Positions 1 to 8,882 are shown, numbered from the stretch's first letter. The stretch: 32,379 nucleotides of DNA from Akkermansiaceae bacterium (GCA_903827375.1 CAIKHZ010000109.1:1-32379); one strand, 5' to 3'. Notes: generated by a model not told the origin, from the letters alone. Translations and numbers: made by a program.

Positions 1-327
1 ATCGGCCGATGGGGTCAGTCCTCGCACGGTAACATTTGAGCTTGCTCGACCCGGTAGCGCTTTTGAGGTCGAAGATTGAGTTCTGATCTTTGGCTTTTCA
101 AGGATTCTAGGGTGACAGTCAAAGCAGCCCAGCCCGTTTCAGGCCAGCGACGATGGCAGAATGATCCCCAAGAGACGTCATCGCCGGACTACCGCCTGTC
201 CATGCAGGGTCTTCAGGGAATCTTCAAATGAAGCCAAGTAAGGTGCCCCTGAACGCAGTTCCACGTAGGTCGGAGCGTCTGAGGCTCGACAGCAGCAGAT
301 TCTTGTGCAGTTTCGGAGTTGCCGACC
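1..327. other. Intergenic region with dispersed repeat, no gene seen
   Basis: I see no convincing gene here. Short open frames exist on both strands but lack family-like composition, and one overlaps the start of the next gene in another frame. The stretch carries repeat copy A (9-86) and, right beside it, a CTTTTCAAGG-type box (88-107) that also occurs before other genes. Any promoter of the downstream phosphoesterase should lie here, but I cannot point to clear -35/-10 boxes. Confidence 0.5.
9..86 (-). repeat. Dispersed repeat, copy A (inverted relative to copy B)
   Basis: The reverse complement of this 78-base stretch matches 21367-21444 with about five mismatches and no gaps by hand alignment. 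The conserved end reads GAGGACTGACCCC, and the conserved core contains GAGCAAGCTCAAATG. A further, partial copy begins at 32301. The CTGACCCC end recalls intergenic repeats that in other bacteria accompany REP-associated tyrosine transposases; that link is from memory. No transposase gene is present in the window. Confidence 0.8.
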
Positions 328-2985
328 ATGCAAGCCAATCCCATCGCATTCGCCCTGCTGCTGCTCGCTTCGCCGCTCCGAGGGGATTCCCCCCCCCCAG
401 CACCCGCGAAAGACAATCCTCGCGAGGCAGTCGAGCCGCGCGACCCAGTCCCCGCCACCAATCCGGCCAACACTGGGGCGCCCGCCGATTCCGGACAAGA
501 GTGGAGCCTGCAAAAAGTCCGCGATCGCGAGCACCCGGATCTAGCAGAAACCGGCCACCAAATCCATCCGGCCGGCTCCTCCATCCGTGTCGGCGGCAAA
601 ATCCTGAGCATGGCCTTGGCTCGCGACGGTAAGTTTCTCGTCGTCAAATCTAACAGCCATATCAGTGTGGTCAATGCCGACTCCTTCGAACTGGTCCAGC
701 AGGTGGCGTTTCCCAGCGATCCTAACGGCAGGGCGGATAGCGGCTCGATGCACGGCATCGCCGTCAGCCCAGATGGAGCCACCGTCTTTTTCACAGGCAA
801 CCTGCGCGATCTCTATCAGGCGGATCTCGACGCCTCCGGACACCTGGATTTTGCCCCACCGATCCTTCTAACGGACAGCCACAAGACCGCCAATCCCCTC
901 GGCTTGGCCGTCACACCCAATGGCAAGCGGGTGATCGTTGCGTTGTCCGTTAGCAACGAGCTGGCGGTGGTCAAGCTCGCCAACCGCTCGGTGGTCTCGC
1001 GCATTCCGGTGGGGGTTTGCCCGTATGGGGTGGAGTTGAGCCGCAACGGCCGGTTTGCGTTTGTTAGCAACTTTGGCGGCAGCCGCCCTCATGACGGTGA
1101 TAAAACTGAAAACGGTGCCGGCACCGCCATCGCCGTCGATGAGCGCTCGGTGGCTCTGCGCGGATCGGTTTCCGTGGTTGATCTAAAAACCGGCGCAGTC
1201 GTTGAGGAAATCGCCACCGGGATTCATCCGGAAGCGATGGCCAAGTCGCCCGATGGCAAGCGACTCTACGTTGTGGATGCCAGCGGCGACGCGATTTCGG
1301 TGATTCAGATGGCCACTCGCAAGGTCATCGGTCATTTGGGAACCAAGCCGGAGCCGGGACTGCCCTACGGCAGCCTAACCAACGGGGTGGCGCTCAGTGG
1401 CGGCACGGTGTTTGCGGTTAACGCGGGCAACAATGCCGTTGCCTTGATCGATCCCGCCAAGCCCGAGGCACCGTACGCATTCATTCCCGCCGGCGGTTAT
1501 CCCGGCGCACTGTGCGTCCGCGGCAACGACCTTTTCATCGGCAACATCGCGGGCTATCAGGGCAACCTGCAAAAGGTCACGCTACCCGGCGACCCTGCGG
1601 AATTGGCCAAGCTAACGGCCGAGGCGAAACTCGGTTTCCGGCTGCCGGAGATTCTCCGGGCACAGGAGCGCGCCGAGACTGGCGTGGCACCCAAGCCCGT
1701 GCCCGATCACGTTGGCGAACCTTCGCCCCTCAAACACGTCGTTTTCATCATCAAGGAAAACAAGAAATTCGACCAAGTATTCGGCGACATCGGGCGCGGC
1801 AATGTGGAGCCGAAGTTTTGTGAATTCCCGCGCAGCACCACTCCTAACATCCATGCGCTGGCCGATGATTTCGTCCTGCTGGACAACTACTATTGCAGCG
1901 GTGTGCGCTCGAGCGTCGGCCACCAATGGACGGTGCAGGGACTCACCACGCCCTACCGCGAAAAAGATTGCAACAACGTCCGCTCGCCCTACGACTTCGG
2001 CCTCGACCCGTTGTCCTACGCAGGTTGTGGGTTCATCTGGGACCACCTCCTGCGCAAAGGTCTCTCGTTCCGCAACTTCGGTGAATTGGGCGTCGTCTCG
2101 ACCCCGAAACATGATCCCCAATGGCGGGATTACTACGAGGCGTGGGCGAACCATACCGAGAGCCCGGGCTTCACCAATAGCTATCAGATAGACACGCTTC
2201 GCCGCTACAGCGACCCGGGTTTTCCGGGCTGGCAGATGGCGATCCCGGATCAAATCCGCGCCGATATCTTCCTCAAGGCCCTAGGCGAGTTCGAGCAATC
2301 CGGCACAATGCCAGAGTTCACCACGATCTACCTGCCCGATGACCACACCGTCGGCGGCCACCTAGGCTGGCCAAGCCCGCGAGCCTACGTGGCCGATAAC
2401 GACCTGGCGCTGGGCCGCGTCGTCGAGGGCCTAACCAAGAGTCGGTTCTGGCAGGACATGGTCATTTTTTCGATTCAGGACGACCCGCAAACGGGAGTGG
2501 ATCACGTGGACGGGCATCGCTCGTTCTGTTTGATTGCCAGTCCCTATGCCAAACGCGGCGGCGAGGTGGTGAGCCGGTTTTACACCCAGTCGTCGGTGTT
2601 GCACACGATCTGCCGGATTTTCGGGGTGGAACCGATGAACCAACTCGTGGCCATGGCACCAGTGATGGCGGAATGTTTCCAACAAACGAGCGATGCGGCA
2701 CCCTATGTCTGCAGGGCTGCGGGCGTCGAACTCAACGAACTCAATCCGGATCCCAAAGCCGCCCCCAACAAAACTCAGGCAACCCTCGCGCCCAAAACGC
2801 TCGACATGGATTTCTCCAAGCCCGATCTGATTGATGCCGACGCACTGGTATTCAGCCGCTGGGCGTGGTCCACGGTGCGCGGCGACGAACCTTTTCCCAT
2901 CGCCTACTTCGGTGCTCACGGCATGGGACTCCCGGCCCTCGGACTGACCCTCGATCCCGACGCAGAGACCGCTACCGACGACTGA
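328..2985 (+). CDS. Secreted YVTN beta-propeller / phosphoesterase fusion
   Basis: The start is placed at ATG 328 rather than TTG 319, because the signal peptide (hydrophobic core IAFALLLLAS) begins there. This gives about 885 residues. Residues about 60-440 form YVTN/NHL-type propeller blades, with repeated SPDGKRLYVV-like motifs. From about residue 470 (HVVFIIKENKKFDQVFG) to about 800 the protein resembles the PF04185 phosphoesterase family, which has an alkaline-phosphatase-like fold and includes bacterial phospholipase C enzymes. LPDDHTVGG and DDPQTGVDHVDGHR are likely metal and active-site regions. The usual ENHSFD motif reads ENKKFD here. The substrate is unknown; a phosphodiester or phosphomonoester is expected. 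The protein is predicted periplasmic or extracellular. A run of ten C at 389-398 sits just after the signal peptide. The next gene starts 48 bases downstream in the same direction. Confidence 0.88.
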   Translation: MQANPIAFALLLLASPLRGDSPPPAPAKDNPREAVEPRDPVPATNPANTGAPADSGQEWSLQKVRDREHPDLAETGHQIHPAGSSIRVGGKILSMALARDGKFLVVKSNSHISVVNADSFELVQQVAFPSDPNGRADSGSMHGIAVSPDGATVFFTGNLRDLYQADLDASGHLDFAPPILLTDSHKTANPLGLAVTPNGKRVIVALSVSNELAVVKLANRSVVSRIPVGVCPYGVELSRNGRFAFVSNFGGSRPHDGDKTENGAGTAIAVDERSVALRGSVSVVDLKTGAVVEEIATGIHPEAMAKSPDGKRLYVVDASGDAISVIQMATRKVIGHLGTKPEPGLPYGSLTNGVALSGGTVFAVNAGNNAVALIDPAKPEAPYAFIPAGGYPGALCVRGNDLFIGNIAGYQGNLQKVTLPGDPAELAKLTAEAKLGFRLPEILRAQERAETGVAPKPVPDHVGEPSPLKHVVFIIKENKKFDQVFGDIGRGNVEPKFCEFPRSTTPNIHALADDFVLLDNYYCSGVRSSVGHQWTVQGLTTPYREKDCNNVRSPYDFGLDPLSYAGCGFIWDHLLRKGLSFRNFGELGVVSTPKHDPQWRDYYEAWANHTESPGFTNSYQIDTLRRYSDPGFPGWQMAIPDQIRADIFLKALGEFEQSGTMPEFTTIYLPDDHTVGGHLGWPSPRAYVADNDLALGRVVEGLTKSRFWQDMVIFSIQDDPQTGVDHVDGHRSFCLIASPYAKRGGEVVSRFYTQSSVLHTICRIFGVEPMNQLVAMAPVMAECFQQTSDAAPYVCRAAGVELNELNPDPKAAPNKTQATLAPKTLDMDFSKPDLIDADALVFSRWAWSTVRGDEPFPIAYFGAHGMGLPALGLTLDPDAETATDD

Positions 2986-3004
2986 ACCCGCGCGGAAAAG
3001 AAAG

Positions 3005-3024
3005 ACCGGAGGCCGACTTCCGGT
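3005..3024 (+). promoter_or_regulatory. Small hairpin between phosphoesterase and glycosidase
   Basis: ACCGGA (3005-3010) pairs with TCCGGT (3019-3024) around an eight-base loop. It ends nine bases before the glycosidase ATG, and a GGAGG lies at its stem-loop junction. It has no T-run, so it is not a typical intrinsic terminator. It could modulate translation of the downstream gene; this is inference. Confidence 0.25.
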
Positions 3025-3033
3025 ACCCCATCC

Positions 3034-5082
3034 ATGCGCCACCTCCTGCCGCCATTTTGCCTCGCTCTTGCGCTTGCTGCGCCCCCGTTGCACGCCGCCC
3101 CGCATCCGTCGCTCCCGAATCCTGGCACGCTGGACGGACTGGGTGTGAACATCCATTTCACGGATCCTAGCAAAGGTGAGATGGAGATGTTAGCCGCAGC
3201 AGGTTTCCGCTGGGTTCGCATGGATCTGGGCTGGGAAAATATCGAACGCGAACGTGGCAAATACGATTTTTCTGCGATCGACCGGCTTGTTAGCCAATTG
3301 GAGCGATTCAAGATCAAGGCGCTGTTCATCTTGGACTACAGCCACCGGCTCTACGAGCAGGACAACTCAGTGCGGACCGATGAAGGCCGCAGTGCGTTCG
3401 CCCGCTGGGCCGCTGCCACCGCGAAACGCTATGAGGGCCGCGGCTTCCTGTGGGAAGTCTGGAACGAACCAAACATCAGTTTCTGGAAGCCCACGCCCGA
3501 TGCCGCTGTCTATTCCGCCCTCGCCCACGCCGCAGCAGCACAAATTCACAAGACCTCGCCCGGCGAAGCGGTCATCGGCCCGGCCTGTTCCGGCATCGAT
3601 GTCCCGTTCCTCGACGGCTGTTTCAAAATGGGTGTACTCGAGGATTTTGCAGGGGTAAGCCTGCACCCATACCGCCAAAGCGACCCGGAAACCGTGCTGC
3701 CGGAATATGCCAAACTGCGTAACTCCATCCAGCAAGCCGCCCCTGCTAACAGCACCATCCCCTTGATCTCCGGCGAGTGGGGGTACTCCGCCGCATGGGA
3801 TGGCTTCGACGAGGATAGGCAGGGCCGCATGCTCGCCCGTGGGTTTCTCACGAACCTCTCGCAGGGCATCGCTCTCTCCATCTGGTATGACTGGCGCGAC
3901 GACGGCTCCAACCCCAAGGACGCCGAACACCACTTCGGCAGCGTCGGTCTGCCTCGGAATGTGGAAGGAGGGGGAGCGGTATTCCGCATCAAGCCCGCTT
4001 ACCGCGCCGCCCACACGCTCACCACCACGCTGCAAGGCATGCATTTCATCAAGCGTCTTGCCCTTGGCACCACCAATGACTGGGTGTTGCTGTTTGGCAA
4101 AGATCATGAAATGGCCGCCGCCTGTTGGACGACCGCAAACGATGCCAGGACAATCCGCCTGCCCGTTGGCAACGCCAAGCTGCGGCTGCACGACCACCTC
4201 GGCACCGACATCACACCGCCTGCCGGCACCGAGGGCTCCATCGAGGTGGCCCTGGACGGCGCACCGCGTTACCTGAGCCTGGATCGCATCGTGGCCCTTT
4301 TGCTGGAAGTCCCCTCCCCTCCTGCCTTCACCTGCGAGATGATCCGCGGGCCAGACGGAGGATTCCTCGCACTGCTGGAAAATCCGGGCGGCGACCCGTT
4401 TTCCGGATCGCTTCGGCTCACCGGCATAGGTGGGACCCGTGCCGTACCGATTTCCCTCACACAAGGGGAGACATCCAAGGTTGTCCGCCTCGAAACCCCT
4501 GCGGAAGCCACCACCAGCGCCGTCGGACTCGAGGTTTGGATCGGCGAGCACCGGATCATGATCGTGCCAGCCAGACAATTCCTGCTAGCAGATCCGCAAC
4601 TCCTTGCTCGTTGCCTCGCAAAATCAGATGGCGACTCCAAAGTGGCATCCGCGCAAACGATCGCTCTGGCAGCCAACCCGCCGCCCCTCCCTGGATTCGC
4701 CACCCCAGCCTGGGAACTCACCTGCCGCTTTGAACCCGGCTGGCGCTTCGCCACCTTCGAGCCCCAAGGCAATCGCGACGTCCCAGGCCAACCAAAGTCT
4801 TTCGGCTTATGGGTCTTTGGCGATGACAGCGGCATCGCCCTGCGCATGCGCCTTCGGGATGCCGCCGGCCGCACTTGGCAACCCGATGGCGGCAACGTCA
4901 ATTGGCGCGGATGGCACCATGTCCGCTTCGAAATCAGCCCCACCACCGCTCATTGGGGCGGCTCCGGCGAGCCCATCGTCCGCTATCCGCTGCAATGGGA
5001 AGTGCCGGTCCTCTTGGACAACACATCGCGCAAATCCCTCCAATCCCGTATCCTCGTCACCGCGCCAACCATCCAAGAATGA
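3034..5082 (+). CDS. Secreted clan GH-A glycoside hydrolase (GH5/GH39-like)
   Basis: The 682-residue protein begins with a signal peptide (core PPFCLALALAAPPLHAA). Residues about 35-340 read as a TIM barrel: GVNIHF, GFRWVRMDLGWENIE and the acid/base motif WNEPN with Glu145. The nucleophile candidate is Glu248 in ISGEWGYS, followed by SIWYDWRDDG. These two glutamates about 100 residues apart are the hallmark of clan GH-A (GH5, GH39 and relatives). The C-terminal half (about 345-682) looks like beta-sandwich accessory domains and is not recognised. The likely role is hydrolysis of a plant or algal polysaccharide or oligosaccharide outside the cytoplasm; the exact substrate cannot be read. It may be cotranscribed with the phosphoesterase 48 bases upstream. 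It converges with the Rpn gene downstream. Confidence 0.85.
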   Translation: MRHLLPPFCLALALAAPPLHAAPHPSLPNPGTLDGLGVNIHFTDPSKGEMEMLAAAGFRWVRMDLGWENIERERGKYDFSAIDRLVSQLERFKIKALFILDYSHRLYEQDNSVRTDEGRSAFARWAAATAKRYEGRGFLWEVWNEPNISFWKPTPDAAVYSALAHAAAAQIHKTSPGEAVIGPACSGIDVPFLDGCFKMGVLEDFAGVSLHPYRQSDPETVLPEYAKLRNSIQQAAPANSTIPLISGEWGYSAAWDGFDEDRQGRMLARGFLTNLSQGIALSIWYDWRDDGSNPKDAEHHFGSVGLPRNVEGGGAVFRIKPAYRAAHTLTTTLQGMHFIKRLALGTTNDWVLLFGKDHEMAAACWTTANDARTIRLPVGNAKLRLHDHLGTDITPPAGTEGSIEVALDGAPRYLSLDRIVALLLEVPSPPAFTCEMIRGPDGGFLALLENPGGDPFSGSLRLTGIGGTRAVPISLTQGETSKVVRLETPAEATTSAVGLEVWIGEHRIMIVPARQFLLADPQLLARCLAKSDGDSKVASAQTIALAANPPPLPGFATPAWELTCRFEPGWRFATFEPQGNRDVPGQPKSFGLWVFGDDSGIALRMRLRDAAGRTWQPDGGNVNWRGWHHVRFEISPTTAHWGGSGEPIVRYPLQWEVPVLLDNTSRKSLQSRILVTAPTIQE

Positions 5083-5179
5083 CGGGCTGGCCCGACAAGT
5101 CAACAAGACCTGAGGGCATGAAGGGAGCGCCTATCTTCCTCTTCCCCATGCGCCCGTTCTGTTCCACAGTCACCTACCC

Positions 5180-6049
5180 TCACAAACGCTCAATCTCGTC
5201 GCTCATCAAACCGGTGATCGCGCTGATATCTTGCGGAGACAATCCCTTCAGCTTCATGGCAAGCGCCGTTTCGCGCAACATCTCGGCGCGGCCTTCCGCT
5301 ATACCTTCCGCCTTGCCATCAAGCCTGGCGGTGTCAATCTGGTTGTTGAGGCGGCTTCGGTTGGAGCGATAGGCGTCGTAGGCACGCTGCTCGCTTTTGG
5401 GGAGGGATTCATACTGCAATCGCTCCCGCACCCGGTCGATCCCCTTGGCGTGGAAATCCTCCTTCAGATCATAATTTTTCAGGTAGTAAATCCATTCGTC
5501 GAGGCTGCTTTTGGCGACGTTGTCGAAGTTATCGATCTTGATGATGTAATATTCCGGATAGATCTTACTGACCGCGTCATACTTGAAGGCGGCGGCCTGC
5601 CGGTTGCTCAGAGTGAGGATGTCGTCCTGATGGATGCCCCTGAACTCAGTCTTGCCGTGATAGACATAATCCTTGCCGTGACCAAGGTCGAAATAGACAA
5701 GATTGACCGAGTAGATCTTTCTGACCTTCTCATACAACTCGCCTTTGTCGAGGTGATCGACGATGAGTTTGGAGGTGGCGAAGAGCGTGCGGTGGAAGTA
5801 GTCCCATTCGGAATCATATTGCAATTCCACGATAATGAGTTCGTTCGCCGAGGTTTCCACCAGCATATCCAGCCGGTTGTTCTTGAGTTCTTCGGAAGCC
5901 ACGTTGCCCTCACTTTCCAGCAATTGGCGCACCGTCAGATCATCCCCAAGCAAGGCCGATAAAAATCCTTCCAAAATCTCAAAATTCGCCTTGTTCCTGA
6001 GCATTTTCTTCATCGCCCAGTCGAAGCTGATGAGAGGGCGCGCGTTCAT
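5180..6049 (-). CDS. Rpn-family PD-(D/E)XK nuclease / putative transposase
   Basis: The start is set at ATG 6049 (MNARPLISFDWAMKKML), giving 289 residues. The open frame continues upstream, but that part is antisense to recN and not family-like. The N-terminus (FDWAMKKML, then FEILEGFLSALLGD) is typical of the Rpn/PDDEXK_2 family. The nuclease core shows Asp61 (NNRLDML) and Glu75-x-Gln77 (IIVELQ), the D...ExQ form of PD-(D/E)XK. The tail (DGKAEGIAEGRAEML, then ISAITGLMSDEIERL) is the family's usual charged repeat and helical end. Relatives such as E. coli RpnA are DNA endonucleases that promote RecA-independent recombination. It is divergent from recN, with 130 bases between the two starts. 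The protein looks intact. Its composition is slightly richer in A+T-type residues (Ile, Lys, Asn, Tyr) than its neighbours, which would fit transfer. Confidence 0.87.
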   Translation of the reverse strand: MNARPLISFDWAMKKMLRNKANFEILEGFLSALLGDDLTVRQLLESEGNVASEELKNNRLDMLVETSANELIIVELQYDSEWDYFHRTLFATSKLIVDHLDKGELYEKVRKIYSVNLVYFDLGHGKDYVYHGKTEFRGIHQDDILTLSNRQAAAFKYDAVSKIYPEYYIIKIDNFDNVAKSSLDEWIYYLKNYDLKEDFHAKGIDRVRERLQYESLPKSEQRAYDAYRSNRSRLNNQIDTARLDGKAEGIAEGRAEMLRETALAMKLKGLSPQDISAITGLMSDEIERL

Positions 6050-6179
6050 GTTCTGAAGGTGGCTGAAAGCGCCTGGATTGCAAGGGCAATGGCGCGAGAC
6101 CTTGAAAAAGCGCGATTCCGGCTTACCTGGGATTGCGTCCGCACCTGCTCCCTGCATAATCCGCCCGTTCCGCACCCGC
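6050..6179. promoter_or_regulatory. Divergent rpn/recN intergenic region
   Basis: These 130 bases separate two divergent starts and must hold both promoters. Read on the minus strand, a CGCTTTTTCAAGGTCTC box lies at 6096-6113, about 47 bases before the rpn ATG, and resembles boxes found before other genes in the window. I see no clear LexA-type palindrome. Confidence 0.4.
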
Positions 6180-7829
6180 ATGCTCACGCTACTCAAAATC
6201 CGCAATCTGGCCCTAGTTGACGAACTCGTCTGGGAACTCGGCTCCGGCCTCATCGGCGTCACTGGCGAAACCGGTGCCGGCAAATCCGTCATCGTCGGTG
6301 CACTCAAGCTCGTGTTGGGCGAACGCGCCGAAAAATCCCTGATCCGAACCGGCGAGGACGCCTGCTCCGTAGAGGCCGTCTTCGAACTCAAGGACCCTGC
6401 CGAAATCAACGCTATCCTCGCCGATGGCGGCCTCGTGCCTTGCGATGAAACGCAACTCATCGTGCGCCGCATCATCGGCCAGACCAACACCCGCCAGTTT
6501 GTCAACGACTCTCCGGTCACCCTCGCCCTGCTCAAACGCCTTGGCGAGCACCTTGTGGACCTTCACGGCCCCCACGAACACCAGTCGCTGCTCTCCGCAG
6601 AACGCCAACTCTCGATGCTCGATGCCTACGCCGGAGCCGAGACCGCCCACGCGAGCTACCGCCAGCGCCACCGCGCTTGGCGCAGCAAAGCGGCAGAGTT
6701 TGAGGAAGTGAGCCTCGCCGAAAACGCCAGCGAACAGGAACTCGAACTGCTCCGCTATCAAATCCAGGAAATCGATGCCGCCAACCTCAAACCCGAGGAT
6801 GAACAAGACCTCGAAGACCGCTGGCGCCGCGCATCCAACGCCTCTCGCCTCGTCGAAACCGCCGCCGCCGCCGCTGCCTCCCTCACCTCGGAAGACGGCA
6901 TCCTCGAGCGTCTCGCCGAACTCCAGCGCCATGTCCGCGAACTCGAAAAACTCGACCCCTCGATCCGCGAACGCACCGCTTCCTTGGAAACAGCCAGCCT
7001 CGAACTCACCGACCTCGAATCCACCCTAGCCGATTACGCCGAGGAACTCGATATCGACCCCGCCGCCGCCGTTACCCTCGAACAACGCGTCAATTTGATC
7101 GAATCCCTAAAACGCAAGTATGGCCCCTCTCTCACTGACGTGCTCGCTCGCAGGGAAAGCGCCGCCTCACGGCTCGACACCATCGAGAACCGCGGCGAAA
7201 AACTCGCCGCCCTAGAGAGCGAACTTCTCGCCTGCCGCGCCGCTCTTGACGCCGCCGGTAAACTGCTGAGCACCGCCCGACGCAAGGCCGCTCCCAAGCT
7301 CGCCAAGGAAATCTCTAACCAACTCAAGGACCTCGGCTTCATCCAATCCTCATTCGAAGCCCCACTTCTAACACTAGGCGAACCAGGCCCTCAAGGCTGC
7401 GAGTCCATCGATTTCCAGTTCGGGCCAAACCCGGGCGAACCCCTGCTGCCGCTGCGCCAGATCGCATCTTCCGGCGAGATCAGCCGCGTCATGCTCGCCG
7501 TCAAATCCGCGCTGGCTGAGCAGGACGCCACTCCCTTGATGGTATTTGACGAAATTGATGCCAACGTCGGCGGTGAAGTGGCCCGAGCTGTCGGCCGCAA
7601 AATGGCCGCCTTGGGGACGCGTCACCAGGTGGTTGCCATCACCCATTTCCCGCAGGTGGCGGCCAGTGCCAATCATCATTTTGTTGTCGAAAAGGAAGTC
7701 GCCAACGGCCGTACCCGCTCGCGCCTGTTCCGCGTCCACGGCGAAACCCGCATCAGTGAGCTCGTCCGCATGCTCGGCGGCGGCGGCCAGCAAGCCCGCG
7801 CCATGGCAGCCTCCCTCTTGGCACCCTAA
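6180..7829 (+). CDS. recN: DNA repair protein RecN
   Basis: The start is ATG 6180 (MLTLLKIRNLALVDELVWEL), which gives 549 residues, the usual RecN length. An in-frame upstream extension to 6078 is rejected because RecN proteins start at this conserved segment. RecN is an SMC-like ATPase that acts at double-strand breaks with RecA. Walker A is GETGAGKS at residues 29-36. Residues about 150-370 are rich in Glu, Leu, Ala and Arg, as expected for the coiled-coil arms. The C-terminal ATPase half has the signature SSGEISRVMLAVK and Walker B MVFDEIDANVGG (Asp457-Glu458), followed by AITHFPQVAA, which is conserved in the family. It is cytoplasmic. Its divergent neighbour is an Rpn nuclease, a pairing that fits a recombination theme. 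Confidence 0.96.
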   Translation: MLTLLKIRNLALVDELVWELGSGLIGVTGETGAGKSVIVGALKLVLGERAEKSLIRTGEDACSVEAVFELKDPAEINAILADGGLVPCDETQLIVRRIIGQTNTRQFVNDSPVTLALLKRLGEHLVDLHGPHEHQSLLSAERQLSMLDAYAGAETAHASYRQRHRAWRSKAAEFEEVSLAENASEQELELLRYQIQEIDAANLKPEDEQDLEDRWRRASNASRLVETAAAAAASLTSEDGILERLAELQRHVRELEKLDPSIRERTASLETASLELTDLESTLADYAEELDIDPAAAVTLEQRVNLIESLKRKYGPSLTDVLARRESAASRLDTIENRGEKLAALESELLACRAALDAAGKLLSTARRKAAPKLAKEISNQLKDLGFIQSSFEAPLLTLGEPGPQGCESIDFQFGPNPGEPLLPLRQIASSGEISRVMLAVKSALAEQDATPLMVFDEIDANVGGEVARAVGRKMAALGTRHQVVAITHFPQVAASANHHFVVEKEVANGRTRSRLFRVHGETRISELVRMLGGGGQQARAMAASLLAP

Positions 7830-7865
7830 CAGCGGCGTCCAGCAGCCTCCAAGGAGCGGCGCCAT

Positions 7866-7900
7866 CCTGACAAAATCCAGATCTGCATCTTTTTCAATTT
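7866..7900 (+). promoter_or_regulatory. Possible upstream element of the Bax-inhibitor gene
   Basis: This A+T-richer stretch holds TGACAAAATCC and, about 22 bases on, CTTTTTCAATT. The order and spacing resemble the TTGACC...GCTTTTCA elements at 25352-25396 and 28732-28776. It lies about 90 bases before the ATG of the next gene. The match is weak. Confidence 0.25.
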
Positions 7901-7988
7901 TCTCACTTGCCAGCGGGCTGCCAAGGCCGCAAAATTCGGAGTGTTCGCTTGAGTGATTCATCATTAGCCCTACAACTATCCAACCATC

Positions 7989-8705
7989 ATGAACTCCTAC
8001 ATCAATCCCTACGCCGTCACCATGGTCGCAGATTCACCAGAAGCGGCACGGGCTGAATTCATCCGCAAAACCTACGCCCACCTCGCTGGAGCCATCGCCG
8101 GATTTGTCGTGATCGAAGGCTTGCTGCTAAGCCTCGGCATGGGACAGGTCGCACTCGAAATCTTAGGCACAAGCCGCTACTCGTGGCTGTTGGTCATGGG
8201 CGCGTTCATGCTCGTGTCCTGGGTCGCCGAGAGCTGGGCCACCAACGGATCATCCAGTGGCATGCAATACGCCGGGTTGGCACTCTACACAGCTGCGGAA
8301 GCGTTCATTTTCCTGCCTCTCATCTCCCTCGCCATTGTCATCACCGGGGACGGCTCACTGCTGCTGCAAGCCGGCCTGATCACAGCGGCAATGGTGCTTG
8401 GCATCTCAGCCGTCGCCCTAACAACCAAGCGGGACTTCAGCTTCCTCGGAGGAATTCTCAAAATCGGCAGCTTCGTTGTCCTCGGCTTGATCGTCGCCTC
8501 GTTTTTCCTGCCAATCTCGTTAGGTTTGTGGTTTTCCGCGGCCATGATCATCTTTGCATCAGGAGCGATTCTATACAACACCAGCAACCTGCTTCACCGC
8601 TATCAACCCGGCCAGCATGTCGCCGCCTCGTTGTCGCTATTTGCCAGTGTGGCGCTGCTTTTCTGGTATGTGCTGCGCTTCCTGATGAGTTTCAACCGGA
8701 ACTGA
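7989..8705 (+). CDS. Bax inhibitor-1 / YccA family membrane protein
   Basis: This 238-residue protein has about seven hydrophobic segments, the topology of the BI-1 (UPF0005, YccA/YbhL) family. The N-terminus (FIRKTYAHLAGAIAGFVVIEGLLL) is the conserved family opening. The C-terminal half has SFLGGILKIGSFVVLGL, GAILYNTSNLLHRY and a final LFWYVLRFLMSFNRN, all characteristic. Homologues are inner-membrane proteins implicated in calcium leak and in modulating FtsH proteolysis (E. coli YccA). The start ATG is clear, although no strong ribosome-binding site precedes it. It lies 159 bases after recN and appears to be its own transcription unit. Confidence 0.93.
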   Translation: MNSYINPYAVTMVADSPEAARAEFIRKTYAHLAGAIAGFVVIEGLLLSLGMGQVALEILGTSRYSWLLVMGAFMLVSWVAESWATNGSSSGMQYAGLALYTAAEAFIFLPLISLAIVITGDGSLLLQAGLITAAMVLGISAVALTTKRDFSFLGGILKIGSFVVLGLIVASFFLPISLGLWFSAAMIIFASGAILYNTSNLLHRYQPGQHVAASLSLFASVALLFWYVLRFLMSFNRN

Positions 8706-8882
8706 TCTCCGCTGGCGTGCCATGCGGGCGGTGCTAGAGCTCTCGAAATGCCAAAGTTGCTGTCGTTAGGTCAGTTTTTTCTTCTCGTGTCTTCAAGCCT
8801 TGCGTCTTCGGTCTGAGGCGCAGCCTCGATCGTTCAACTCTGTGCCAGATGAGTCAACTGGCCGAAGTCGCTTCGTGCGCAT

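Noticed and set aside
228-632. 134-codon plus-strand frame at the window start
   Set aside because: It overlaps the phosphoesterase start in another frame and is Arg/Ser/Pro-rich, typical of a GC-driven chance frame.
1612-3156. 213- and 241-codon minus-strand frames across the phosphoesterase and its 3' end
   Set aside because: They are shadows of the plus-strand gene; composition is repetitive Arg/Gly/Val with no motif.
3367-4578. 403-codon open frame on the minus strand
   Set aside because: It is antisense to the glycoside hydrolase; its length reflects high GC content, and its sequence has no domain-like features.
5083-5179. Possible bidirectional terminator between convergent glycosidase and Rpn genes
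   Set aside because: The best inverted repeat has several mismatches and wobble pairs and no clear T-run, so I do not list it as a terminator.
6078-6179. 34-residue N-terminal extension of RecN
   Set aside because: RecN proteins start at the MLTLLKIRNLALVDEL segment, and the extension is not family-like and overlaps the divergent promoter region.
6050-6535. N-terminal extension of the minus-strand Rpn frame, making a 451-residue protein
   Set aside because: It is antisense to the conserved start of recN, is rich in Ser/Arg/Pro without family likeness, and the Rpn family begins at the ATG at 6049.
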